Shown: piece after piece, positions 35,678 through 44,031 of the stretch
Layout: each line of letters opens with the position of its first letter
How positions within the stretch are numbered: the first letter of the stretch is position 1
From: Mycolicibacterium sp. YH-1
GTDB lineage: Bacteria > Actinomycetota > Actinomycetes > Mycobacteriales > Mycobacteriaceae
Assembly: GCF_022557175.1 (NCBI RefSeq)
Contig: NZ_CP092915.1
Location: forward strand, 5,704,001 to 5,768,000
Direction of reading: 5' to 3'
DNA: 64,000 bases
Made by a program: the position numbers and the translations under genes
Notes under the pieces: model-generated
Databases searched by the model: none
The model's input: only the letters and a program-made list of their open reading frames with translations
Told to the model about the DNA's origin: nothing

Positions 35678-37057
35678 CTACGGGTACGTCGCAGCGGCGA
35701 GGTCCAGAATCTCCTGACGATCCGCGGCCAGCAGGAAGCCTGCCTCGATCGCCGCATCCAATGACTGGGTGAACCGGTCGATGTACTCGGCCGCACCACC
35801 CGGGTAGAGCCGCGCCACGGTGTCGGCGTCGAAGACCTCACCGGACCCGAAGAGCATCGCCATCAGCGGCTCAGCGCTGCCGATGCCCGAGGTCCGGGCG
35901 ATCGGCACGTCGACCCACGGCGTGCGCACCCCACCCGTCGCGAGCCCGTTCGCGTCGAGCACCAGCTGTGGCGGCTCGGCGTCGGTCAGGTCCATCCGCT
36001 CAGCGGTCGGCGGAAGCTCGCCCGTGCGCACCCACGCGACCAGATGAGCGAGCGCGGCCTGCAGCACGTAGTGGTGCTGCGGCGCGAAGTTGATGCAGTG
36101 TGGCAACTCCTGGCCCATCAGGGTCGTGGTCGGCGCGTAGCCGGCGACGAGGTCATCCAGCGGCGCCGCGCCGGAGTCGATGAACCCCACCTTGATCGTG
36201 TAGTTGTCGGCGTGCGCGGTGCCCGCGACCTCCCAGGCGCGCAGCCGATCCCCGTCGGGCTGCCTGGCCAGGTGATAACCCGCCCGGACGCCGCCGACGA
36301 GGTCGGTCTCGGTGATGACCGTCATGACCGGCACCCGCAGGTCATCGCTGAACGGCACGGGTTGCGGATCGGCGGAGTCGTCGTCGAAGATCGACGAGCC
36401 GTCCAGCGGCGCGGCGGGACCGAACCGCGAGTGCACCAGGAACCCGTCGTACACCTGCGCGAGCGGATCGACGACGTTGACATAGGTCGTCAGGAACAGC
36501 GCCGACTGCGATTCGCCAATGGCCAGAACAGTTTCCGGCTGGAGACCACCCAGGAGTTCGTCAGCGCGGTCCCGGACCAGTCGGCCGACCTGGGAGTAGA
36601 TGTCGTAGGCGTACGCGTCGCCGGGATGTGTCAGCGCGCCGTAGCGGGCCGCGTCCAGGGTCTTCAGCGACATGTCCATGCCCATGCTGGCGCCGCCCTC
36701 GATCCCGACGCGCTGCGCCGAGACCGCGACGTAGGCGTGGCCCGCGCGGACGATCTCGCGGTGCGCCATGAACCACACTGCGGGAGCGTCGATTCCGCCG
36801 CTGACGTTGAGCCACTCGACGACGACCGCGCCGCTGAACCGCTCCGGGTCCGTCGGGGTCATGACCACGATGCGTGTCACGTAGTCCGCGGTGGACGGCT
36901 GCGGCACGTAACTGGTCGCGGTTCCGGAGAGGAAGTGCTCCTGCGCCGCGTAACCCAAAGTTGACACGTCGTAGGCGCCGAGCAGAAGGTTCGGCGTGCC
37001 CGGCACGCGCTCGATCGCCGGGTCGGTCACTTGATCGCGCACTGCATCATTGGCCAC
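35678..37057 (-). CDS. Alpha/beta hydrolase domain-containing protein (Abhydrolase_10)
   Basis: 459 residues, no signal peptide. Motifs include VVVEWLNVSGGIDAP, AYDIYSQVGRLVRDR, the nucleophile elbow AIGESQSALFL, a late Asp (ITETDLVGG) and His (VAGTAHADNY), consistent with a Ser-Asp-His triad in the large alpha/beta hydrolase-domain family common in mycobacteria. The natural substrate is not known; lactone or steroid ester hydrolysis are guesses. It is a single transcription unit. Confidence 0.8.
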   Translation of the reverse strand: MANDAVRDQVTDPAIERVPGTPNLLLGAYDVSTLGYAAQEHFLSGTATSYVPQPSTADYVTRIVVMTPTDPERFSGAVVVEWLNVSGGIDAPAVWFMAHREIVRAGHAYVAVSAQRVGIEGGASMGMDMSLKTLDAARYGALTHPGDAYAYDIYSQVGRLVRDRADELLGGLQPETVLAIGESQSALFLTTYVNVVDPLAQVYDGFLVHSRFGPAAPLDGSSIFDDDSADPQPVPFSDDLRVPVMTVITETDLVGGVRAGYHLARQPDGDRLRAWEVAGTAHADNYTIKVGFIDSGAAPLDDLVAGYAPTTTLMGQELPHCINFAPQHHYVLQAALAHLVAWVRTGELPPTAERMDLTDAEPPQLVLDANGLATGGVRTPWVDVPIARTSGIGSAEPLMAMLFGSGEVFDADTVARLYPGGAAEYIDRFTQSLDAAIEAGFLLAADRQEILDLAAATYP

Positions 37058-37163
37058 CGGCCCACCGTACGTCGCCGACCTGAAGGAGTGCGGCGTTGTC
37101 GCTCAGAGGTGGGCAACGGCACCATCATCTCGGCCGCCCATCCACGCCTCGGCTCCCGAGAGA

Positions 37164-37949
37164 TCAGGCCCTGGCATCGCCCGTCTCGACGTCGAACCGC
37201 CCGGCCTTCAACCGCTCCAACGCCCGCCCGTCAATCAGTTCGGTTCGTTCGTCTGGATGCAGCCAGTAATGCCGGATCATCCAGTACAAACCGACTCCCC
37301 TGGGCACGTAGAAGTCCAGCCCGTCGATGATCCTCTCGCTGCCATCCCTCAGACTGAGCACGGCCGCCTTGCGGGTCTTCTTCTCCTCTGAGTGGTCGAC
37401 CATCTTGACGATGTCATCCCACTCGACAATGTCATTCGAAAGGATGTTGGCGATGTCCAGGCCGGCGGGCGTGAGCTTGACGTAACCGACGCCGCCTCGC
37501 TTGTACGCGGTGAGCAACCCGCGAACCGCGAAGACCACTGCGGGCACAAGCACGATCGGTGTTGCGAGCTGCCATCCGCGCGACACATCGAGGTCGATCG
37601 TGCCCCGGGGTAGGAAGATCGCGAGCACGGCTCCTCCGACGATGAACAGAGCAAACCCGAGATACCCGCACCATTCGAAGATCTTGTCGGCGACCAACTT
37701 CGTTCCAGTGGCATCACGTCTCGCGCGCAGCGAAGTCCATCCCCCCGCAACGTATCCCAGCATGCCAACGAGCACGATCGGGCAACCGACGAACGCCCCC
37801 ACCCCAACAGCCGTCAGGTAGTCACCTCGGACAGCGGCACGGCCGGCCACGTAAACGAACCAGGCCACGAAGGCCACAGTTCCGAGGCTCAACCACGCCA
37901 AACGGTGCCAGCTATCACGCCAGTTCAGCGGCTCCGGCAACGGCATCAC
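37164..37949 (-). CDS. Membrane protein, second of two tandem paralogues (candidate immunity protein)
   Basis: About 261 residues. Four predicted membrane helices in residues 12-145 (LAWLSLGTVAFVAWFVYVAG, AVGVGAFVGCPIVLVGMLGYVAG and two more), then a cytosolic beta-rich domain (VGYVKLTPAGLDIANILSND, VEWDDIVKMVDH) ending in GLYWMIRHYWLHPDERTELIDGRAL. The whole protein is a paralogue of the product of 37946-38734. GTG at 37949 or ATG at 37946 start it, overlapping the previous stop. Its place directly after a WXG/T7SS-type effector gene suggests protection against that effector; family function is not known to me. Confidence 0.75.
   Translation of the reverse strand: MMPLPEPLNWRDSWHRLAWLSLGTVAFVAWFVYVAGRAAVRGDYLTAVGVGAFVGCPIVLVGMLGYVAGGWTSLRARRDATGTKLVADKIFEWCGYLGFALFIVGGAVLAIFLPRGTIDLDVSRGWQLATPIVLVPAVVFAVRGLLTAYKRGGVGYVKLTPAGLDIANILSNDIVEWDDIVKMVDHSEEKKTRKAAVLSLRDGSERIIDGLDFYVPRGVGLYWMIRHYWLHPDERTELIDGRALERLKAGRFDVETGDARA
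37194..37293 (-). repeat. 100-base near-identical segment shared by the tandem paralogues
   Basis: 37194-37293 matches 37979-38078 (offset 785) with about four mismatches. It encodes the C-terminal GLYWMIRHYWLHPDERTEL and following residues of both membrane proteins. The rest of the two genes is much more diverged, which points to gene conversion or a constrained interface. Confidence 0.8.
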
Positions 37950-38734
37950 ATTCGCGAATCGTCCGTGTCATCGACATTGAACCGCCCGGCCTTCAACCGC
38001 TCCAACGCCCGCCCGTCAACAAGTTCGGTTCGTTCGTCTGGATGCAGCCAGTAGTGCCGGATCATCCAGTACAAGCCGCCGCCGGGGACGTACGCGGTGA
38101 GACCCTCGATGATCTCTTCACCACTATCCTTCAGACACAGGACAAGCGCCTTTCTCGTTGGCTTTTCGGCCGAGGCCTTGATGCCGATCACGTCGTCCCA
38201 CGCCACGAAGGTCGTAACTTTGACATTTGCGTTCTCGATTCCCGACGGGCTCAAGCGGAGATAGCCAGCACCCTTGCGTCGAACGATCGAAATCAAGCCA
38301 CCAACAACGATGAAAAGCGCGCTAGCCATCAATATCGGCGAGAAAACTTGAAAGCCGCGCGACATCGGGAGGTCAATCTGCCCACGCGGTACAAAGATCA
38401 CGTACATCAACCCGCCGGGGATGAACAGTAAACCGCCAATGAGCAGCAGTGTCGCTACCCGTATATCCCCACGGAACTTTGTGCCAGCTGAATCGACACT
38501 TGCCCGCAAGGACGTCGGCGAGACAGACGCCCACACCAAGACAACTAAGCCGAGGATCATGGGCGCTACCCACCCGACGACTATGACGGTAGTGAGGTAG
38601 TTGCCGCGCACCGTCGCTTGGATGCCCAAAACGCTAAGCCACACGCAGGCAACGACCATGAAAGCCGCTGCCCAGACCCACTTACGCTGCGCTTCTCGCC
38701 AGCCGCCAGGTTCTGGCAGGTTCAGTACGGACAC
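37946..38734 (-). CDS. Membrane protein, first of two tandem paralogues (candidate immunity protein)
   Basis: 262 residues from GTG at 38734, overlapping the end of the effector gene by 13 bases. Four predicted helices (AAFMVVACVWLSVLGI, VIVVGWVAPMILGLVVLVWA, ATLLLIGGLLFIPGGLMYVIF, FSPILMASALFIVVGGLI), then a cytosolic domain like the paralogue (GYLRLSPSGIENANVKVTTF, VAWDDVIG). The last 50 residues are nearly identical to the paralogue while the membrane part has diverged widely. The overlap with the effector gene implies coupled production. Confidence 0.75.
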   Translation of the reverse strand: MSVLNLPEPGGWREAQRKWVWAAAFMVVACVWLSVLGIQATVRGNYLTTVIVVGWVAPMILGLVVLVWASVSPTSLRASVDSAGTKFRGDIRVATLLLIGGLLFIPGGLMYVIFVPRGQIDLPMSRGFQVFSPILMASALFIVVGGLISIVRRKGAGYLRLSPSGIENANVKVTTFVAWDDVIGIKASAEKPTRKALVLCLKDSGEEIIEGLTAYVPGGGLYWMIRHYWLHPDERTELVDGRALERLKAGRFNVDDTDDSRM

Positions 38735-40104
38735 ACGACCTCTCCTACGAACTTGCCCAATTTTGCGCCGCCAAACGCGCCGACCGCACCCACGAAGAAT
38801 GCGCTGACGGGCACAGTGAACGGCGCTGCTGGACCTCCCATCAACCCAATCACCGCACCGGCCGACGCACCCGCTTCTGCTCCCGCCCAGCCACCGCCCG
38901 CACCGGCAACACCAGCGACCAATGCGATACAACGATCCTTGCCCGAGTCCGCCATGGCCATGTCGAACACTGTCGTGGCAACACCGAGCGCGGGTCCACC
39001 GAACTTGGCGGCCTTGCCGATGTCGTCGATCGACGAAGCCGTGATCATCGGCAGGCTCCCGCCGTTCACGACGTGCTTCTCCAGTCCTGAAAGCCCGGCC
39101 CCCGACACCAATGAGATGTTATCGATCAGTTCCACCGGCACAGCCGAATGCCTGCCATCGGCCGTGGTGAAACCGGCGGTCCGATATCCGGTCGGATCCA
39201 TCGACATCGTCCAGTGCGATCCGTCAGGCCAAGAGACAGTCGTGTAGTCGCAGTCAGTTCCGAAGTCATGCCACGAACTGGATTCCGACACCTCGTTGCC
39301 GTTCTTGTCGAACTGTTCGACGGTGATGAAGTTCTGCTTGCTGGGCCAGTCGAACGGATCGCGCTTGGTGATGACCTGCCTACTGCCGTCCTGCATGTAC
39401 ACGGTCGTCACCTCCTCGCCATAGGAGTTCTCCGACTCGACGACCTCGCGAACCGCAATCGACATGTCCCCGTTGCGAATTGCCTCCTGCGCGACCACAC
39501 CTACTGGATCGCGGGGATTCGGCACCTCATCGCCGGGGCGCCGCGCGACCGGGACCATCATCGAGCCGAGGTCGGTCGGCGGGCCGGCCTCGACGAAGCC
39601 GAACTCGGCTCCCGCCGCCACCACCGCGTTGGCCGTCGCGTCATCGGCATCACCGACGGCCATCAGCATGCGATTGATCGTCTCCTGCTCCGAACGCGCC
39701 AGCTTCTCGAGTTCAGCCATGTCCTCCGCCGACATCTTGACCGGATCGATCAGGACCACCCACTGGTCGGTGACGTTGAGCGGACCCGCGTCGACCTGGT
39801 CTGCCGCGTTGAGCAGCGCAGTTCGCGCCGGTCCGATCGCATCGGCACCGGTTCGCAGCGCCGACGCGACGCCCTTCGCGTATGCAGAGAATGTCGACGC
39901 CTGACGGCTCGCCCGTCCGAACATCGCCGACGCCGCGTCATGCGCACGCCCCGACCACGCCTTGGTCTCCGGCATACGCTGGCACGCGTCATCGATACCC
40001 GTCACCGCATCCGACACCGACTGCGCCTTGGCTGTGATCGACTCGGCAGACGTCGTCAGGGAGTCCGGGTTCCACCCCCGCAGGGTGGGACGCGACGGCA
40101 GCAT
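38722..40104 (-). CDS. WXG-type putative type VII secretion effector with glycine-rich C-terminus
   Basis: 460 residues, no Sec signal. Residues 10-110 form a helical hairpin with the W-x-G turn at 50-52 (AWSGRAHDAASAMFGRAS), as in ESX substrates. A middle region (about 190-340) is beta-rich (VTTVYMQDGSRQVITKRD, DCDYTTVSWPDGSHWTMS). Residues 354-460 are glycine/alanine-rich and hydrophobic (LVAGVAGAGGGWAGAEAGAS, VGAVGAFGGAKLGKFVGEVV), like glycine-zipper pore formers. The EspC-like partner lies just upstream and two paralogous membrane proteins just downstream. It could instead be a housekeeping ESX protein; no toxin family was recognised. Confidence 0.75.
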   Translation of the reverse strand: MLPSRPTLRGWNPDSLTTSAESITAKAQSVSDAVTGIDDACQRMPETKAWSGRAHDAASAMFGRASRQASTFSAYAKGVASALRTGADAIGPARTALLNAADQVDAGPLNVTDQWVVLIDPVKMSAEDMAELEKLARSEQETINRMLMAVGDADDATANAVVAAGAEFGFVEAGPPTDLGSMMVPVARRPGDEVPNPRDPVGVVAQEAIRNGDMSIAVREVVESENSYGEEVTTVYMQDGSRQVITKRDPFDWPSKQNFITVEQFDKNGNEVSESSSWHDFGTDCDYTTVSWPDGSHWTMSMDPTGYRTAGFTTADGRHSAVPVELIDNISLVSGAGLSGLEKHVVNGGSLPMITASSIDDIGKAAKFGGPALGVATTVFDMAMADSGKDRCIALVAGVAGAGGGWAGAEAGASAGAVIGLMGGPAAPFTVPVSAFFVGAVGAFGGAKLGKFVGEVVCPY

Positions 40105-40107
40105 CGC

Positions 40108-40392
40108 TCAGAACAACCCGTCCAGGGTGCCCGCCAGCGCGTCATCGGTCACCTCGTACGTGTCACCGGCACCGCGCACGGCCTGCCCGAGCTTGGTGAC
40201 ATTCTGCGCGAGTTGATCTGCCACGGTGGAGAAGTGCTCGCCGACGGCGCGCACCGCCCACTGTGTCGTGGAGCCGGGCAGTCCCTCGGCGGCTTTGGAT
40301 GTCGTCCCACCGACATCGGCCGCGGTGATCACCCCAGCGGCGCTGTCGACCTGGCCGGCCAACGCTCGCAATATCTCCGGATCTACCTGCAC
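40108..40392 (-). CDS. EspC/WXG100-like type VII secretion partner protein
   Basis: 94 residues from GTG at 40392 with a GAGGGGGA ribosome binding site. Two helices around QWAVRAVGEHF form the usual hairpin, and the C-terminus carries YEVTD (Tyr79-Asp83), matching the YxxxD/E secretion signal of type VII substrates. The start MQVDPEILRALAGQVDSAAG is typical of the EspC (DUF2580) family. It ends 3 bases before the effector gene, so the two are likely co-translated and secreted as a pair. No ESX core genes lie in the window. Confidence 0.82.
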   Translation of the reverse strand: MQVDPEILRALAGQVDSAAGVITAADVGGTTSKAAEGLPGSTTQWAVRAVGEHFSTVADQLAQNVTKLGQAVRGAGDTYEVTDDALAGTLDGLF

Positions 40393-40520
40393 CTGTCCCC
40401 CTCAAGCACTCCCTCACCCCATTCTGCTGCATGCCGAGGGTACGGATGCGCACGTCTTTTAATGCCAAGGTGAAGAAATCCCCGCACCCAACGTTCCGAC
40501 CATCGCCGGCCACCTGCCCC

Positions 40521-41402
40521 TCAGGCGATGCAGCGAAACCCGATGTGGGTGGTGGCGCTGTCCTGCGACTGCGACGAGCGCGCGGCCGGGCGGTAGCGGT
40601 GGCAGTACTCGGGCGCGCACAGGTGTGACCCGCCCTTGAGAGCCTGGTTGATCGCCGGGTCCCCGGACGGCGACGGCGGCGGGGGCGGCGGACAGCAGGC
40701 GGGCTGGTCCGTCCGGTGCCGTGGTGTGTAGGGCGTGGTGGTCCACTCCCACACGTTGCCGATCATGTCGACCAGGCCGAAACCGTTGGGCGGGAACGTA
40801 CCGACCGGAGAGGTGCCGACCCAGCCCAGCGCGCCGTCGTTGCGGTACGGGAACCGGCCCTGCCACGTGTTGGCCATCAACTGCCCGTTGGGCGCCGCCT
40901 CGTCGCCCCACGCATAGGCCGTCTCCGCTCCGGCCCGCGCGGCGTACTCCCACTGCGCCTCACTGGGCAGGCGACGCCCCGCCCAGGCCGCGTACGCGGC
41001 GGCGTCCGGGTAGGCGACCTGCACCACCGGGTGATCGAGTCGATCCTCGATGGAGGACTCCGGTCCGAACGGGTGCCGCCACGACGCGCCGGGTGCCCAG
41101 GTCCACCACTGCCGCCAGTTGCGCAGATCGACCGGCCCGGCCGTGGGCTGGAAGACCAGCGCGCCCGGAACCAGATCGGCCGGTGGCACACCCGGGAAGT
41201 CCGCCGGGTCCAGCGGGCGCTCGGCGACGGTGACATGGCCGGTGTCGGACACGAACTCGGCGAACTGCGCGTTGGTCACCGGATGGCGCTCGATGGAGAA
41301 GGCCGCCACCGTCACCGAGTGGACGGGGGCCTCCTCGGGATAGAAGTCGGTCGAGCCCATCCGGAATGAGCCGGCCGGCAGATCCAACAGTTCGGTGAGC
41401 AT
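40521..41402 (-). CDS. Formylglycine-generating enzyme (Rv0712-like)
   Basis: 293 residues, full FGE/SUMF1 domain. The copper-binding catalytic pair is Cys262 and Cys267 in GGSHLCAPEYCHRYRPAAR, as in the S. coelicolor and M. tuberculosis enzymes; GLVDMIGNVWEWT and IGFRC are the other family signatures. It converts the Cys of CxPxR in sulfatases into formylglycine. Presence of both cysteines separates it from EgtB-like members. A polyproline run (about residues 238-244) is unusual. No sulfatase lies nearby, so it probably serves enzymes encoded elsewhere. Confidence 0.92.
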   Translation of the reverse strand: MLTELLDLPAGSFRMGSTDFYPEEAPVHSVTVAAFSIERHPVTNAQFAEFVSDTGHVTVAERPLDPADFPGVPPADLVPGALVFQPTAGPVDLRNWRQWWTWAPGASWRHPFGPESSIEDRLDHPVVQVAYPDAAAYAAWAGRRLPSEAQWEYAARAGAETAYAWGDEAAPNGQLMANTWQGRFPYRNDGALGWVGTSPVGTFPPNGFGLVDMIGNVWEWTTTPYTPRHRTDQPACCPPPPPPSPSGDPAINQALKGGSHLCAPEYCHRYRPAARSSQSQDSATTHIGFRCIA

Positions 41403-41439
41403 CCCGCCAGGCTAGATCCACTACACGGCGAACGTCGGA

Positions 41440-43242
41440 CTAGCCGCGCGCCCCGTTCACCACAGGCGTGTCGATCATGCCCTTCTCGACACCCCACATC
41501 GTGGCGATGGTGCGGTACTCGCCGGTCTTCATCAGGTGCTCGAGCGCCAGCCGCAGCGACTCCGACAGCGCCGAGCCCTTGGACACCGGCCAGCCGTAGG
41601 GCGCCATGTCGAATATCTCGCCCGCGGTATCGAGTTCTCCCGCACTGAGTTTCACCGTGAAACCGGTGACCGGCGAGTCCGCCGACATCGCCTCGATGTC
41701 ACCGGCGATCAGCGCCGCGGTCAGGTCGTCCTGCCGGGTGTAGACCACCATGTCGATCGGCGCCAGACCCGCCGCGACACACGTGGCGCTCTTACCCGGC
41801 ACCTCGGTGGTCTCCTGGATCGTCGCGAACGTGACCCCAACCCTCAAGCCGCAGGCCGCATCCGGGTCCACCGCACCGCCGGAGCGCTTGGCCCACTGCG
41901 TGCCCGCCTGGAAGTAGGTCACGAAGTCGACGGCCTTCTCCCGCTCGGCGGTGTCGGTGACCGACGACATCCCGACGTTGAAACTCCCGCCGGTCACCGA
42001 GGGAATGATGCTCTCGAACCCGGTCTCGCGGTAGTCGGGCGACAGACCCAGGACACGGGCCATGGCGTTCATCAGGTCGACGTCGAAACCGACGATCTTG
42101 CCCGAGGAGTCCTTGAACTCGTTGGGCGCGTAGGGCGTATTCACGCCGACCACCAGCCGACCCGTCGAGCGAATGTCAGGCGGCACCGTCGCCGCGATCT
42201 CGGGCACCTCGCCGTCCGGCGTACCCGGCGGGACCGTGGACTCGGCCACGCTCGCGGGCTTGGCATCGCGGCCCGGCGCACCCCAGATCTGCCACGCCCC
42301 GAACGCGCACAACCCGGCCAGCACCACCGCGGCACTGGAGGCGGCCAACGCCCGCCACGGCACCCGGCTCGTCGACGTGACCGGACGCGCAATGTGCCGT
42401 CCGCTGGTCCGGCCCGACCGCGGCACCGGCGCGGTCAACGCCCGCCGCGCCGCCCCGGCCAGCTCGGCCGCGGTCTGATAGCGCTTCTCCGGCTTCTTGG
42501 CCATGCCCTTGGCGATGACGTCGTCGAACGCCCCCAACCTCGCGGCGGTGGCCGACGGGCGCGGTGCCGGCGACATCATGTGCCCGGCGATCTGCTGCTC
42601 GAGGCTGTCGGCCTGATACGGCCGCGCGCCGGTCAGCAGCTCGTAGAGCACGCACGTCAGCGCGTAGATGTCCGCGCGGGAGTCGATGGGCCCGCCCTCG
42701 AACCGCTCCGGGGCCATGTACCCCAACGTGCCCAGCGTGTTGCCCGCCGTCGTCATGCCGGCCTCACCGGCCGTGCGGGCCAGCCCGAAGTCGATCAGAT
42801 ACGCGAAGTCGTTCGGCGTGAGCAGGATGTTGGACGGTTTGACGTCGCGGTGGATCAGGCCCGCCTTGTGCGCGGCGTCCAGTGCGCCTGCGACCTGTTC
42901 GATCACCGCCACCGCCGATGCCGGATCCAGCGGCTTCTTGTCCTCGGCCAGGATCTCGCCCAGCGTGCGGCCCTCGATGAGCCGCATGTCCAGGTAGAGC
43001 CTGCCGTCGATCTCGCCATATCCGTGAATCGGCACGACGTGCGGATCGTTCACACCGGCGGCGGCCTGCGATTCGCGGCGGAACCGCTGCTGAAAGACCT
43101 CATCGGTGGCTAGGTGCGGTGGGAGAACCTTGAGCGCGACAATGCGATCGGTGTTGGTGTCGTAGGCCTGGTAGACCTCGCCCATTCCGCCTCGGCCCAG
43201 CAGCTTCTGCAGCTGGTAGTGCCCGAAAGGTGTCGCATCCAC
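41440..43242 (-). CDS. Transmembrane Ser/Thr kinase with amino-acid-binding-protein sensor
   Basis: 600 residues from GTG at 43242, preceded by GAGGAG. Kinase domain 5-270: GRGGMGEVY, Lys38, HRDVKPSN with Asp133, DFG 151-153, MAPER. Membrane helix 298-318. The external part (about 355-600) is a type 2 periplasmic binding protein of the SBP_bac_3 type: GRLVVGVNTPYAPNEFKDSS, GKIVGFDVDLMNAMARVLGL, AEREKAVDFVTYFQAGTQWA. This suggests a kinase switched by an amino acid or similar small ligand outside the cell. No transporter permease is adjacent, so the domain looks like a pure sensor. Confidence 0.93.
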   Translation of the reverse strand: MDATPFGHYQLQKLLGRGGMGEVYQAYDTNTDRIVALKVLPPHLATDEVFQQRFRRESQAAAGVNDPHVVPIHGYGEIDGRLYLDMRLIEGRTLGEILAEDKKPLDPASAVAVIEQVAGALDAAHKAGLIHRDVKPSNILLTPNDFAYLIDFGLARTAGEAGMTTAGNTLGTLGYMAPERFEGGPIDSRADIYALTCVLYELLTGARPYQADSLEQQIAGHMMSPAPRPSATAARLGAFDDVIAKGMAKKPEKRYQTAAELAGAARRALTAPVPRSGRTSGRHIARPVTSTSRVPWRALAASSAAVVLAGLCAFGAWQIWGAPGRDAKPASVAESTVPPGTPDGEVPEIAATVPPDIRSTGRLVVGVNTPYAPNEFKDSSGKIVGFDVDLMNAMARVLGLSPDYRETGFESIIPSVTGGSFNVGMSSVTDTAEREKAVDFVTYFQAGTQWAKRSGGAVDPDAACGLRVGVTFATIQETTEVPGKSATCVAAGLAPIDMVVYTRQDDLTAALIAGDIEAMSADSPVTGFTVKLSAGELDTAGEIFDMAPYGWPVSKGSALSESLRLALEHLMKTGEYRTIATMWGVEKGMIDTPVVNGARG

Positions 43243-43514
43243 CGGTGAACTCCTCGGCTGCGGCCAGTCGGTGTGTGTCGCATGCAAGTTACCGCACCAT
43301 TTGCACGATTGACGAAAAATGTCGACAGCCTGTGCCAGTTTCCTGCCTGCACTGCGGTCCCAGAACCGCACTTGTGGCGTCGGCAAACGTTGCGCCGCGG
43401 CGCGGTATCGACTTCCAGGAAACGCGCAGCGCCGGACGGTTGATTTCCCTGGTCGCGGGTATTCGATATGGCTCACGGTGTCCATCTCGGGGACATGAGG
43501 ATTCGGAGAGCACG

Positions 43515-44012
43515 ATGAACGTATTCAAGGGAGCATTCCGTCTCATCACCACCACTGCCGACGCGGCAGTGGCCACCGCGGGTGCGGTCGGCGGCGCTGC
43601 GGTCAGCGGCGTGATCGGCGGTGTTCGCGGCGTCGCGAGCGGCGTCCGCGACGGAGCCAGCAGCGGCAGCCACTCGACGCCGGCGGCCGCAGTGGCGCTC
43701 GGACTGATCGGCGCCGCGGGCCTCGTCGAGTGGCCACTACTCGTCGGCATCGGTGGCACCGCGCTGGTGGTCCACCAGCTCAGGCATAACAGCCAGCGCC
43801 CACCGCCAGCAACCCTGCGCGCGGTCGCCGACAAGGGTTCGCGTTCGGCGTCCTCCGAATCGCGCACCCGCAGAGCGCCGGCCAAAAAGGCGCCGGCCAA
43901 CAGGGCACCCGCCAAAAAAGCGCCCGCTAAGAGGGCACCGGCCAACAAACGCACTCCCGTGAAGGCGGCCGCAAGGAAGACCGCCACGAAGTCCGCGCCC
44001 CGTAAGCGCTGA
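43515..44012 (+). CDS. Small membrane-associated protein with Lys/Ala/Pro-rich tail (Rv0426c-like)
   Basis: 165 residues. The N-terminal part has Ala/Gly-rich amphipathic repeats (AVATAGAVGGAAVSGVIGGV), then a hydrophobic helix (VEWPLLVGIGGTALVVHQL). The C-terminal 55 residues repeat APAKKAPANR-type units, much like the DNA-binding tails of histone H1 and mycobacterial HupB. By position before the CtpH gene it corresponds to Rv0426c. ATG at 43515 is used. Nothing was recognised in 43243-43514. The role is unknown; the tail might bind nucleic acid or acidic lipid. Confidence 0.75.
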   Translation: MNVFKGAFRLITTTADAAVATAGAVGGAAVSGVIGGVRGVASGVRDGASSGSHSTPAAAVALGLIGAAGLVEWPLLVGIGGTALVVHQLRHNSQRPPPATLRAVADKGSRSASSESRTRRAPAKKAPANRAPAKKAPAKRAPANKRTPVKAAARKTATKSAPRKR

Positions 44013-44031
44013 CCGGTAGGAGCCGTCCCAC

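Noticed and set aside
43863..44010. Repeat element in the AK-rich tail
   Set aside because: The DNA repetition simply encodes the low-complexity APAKK units; no mobile element or tandem array beyond that.
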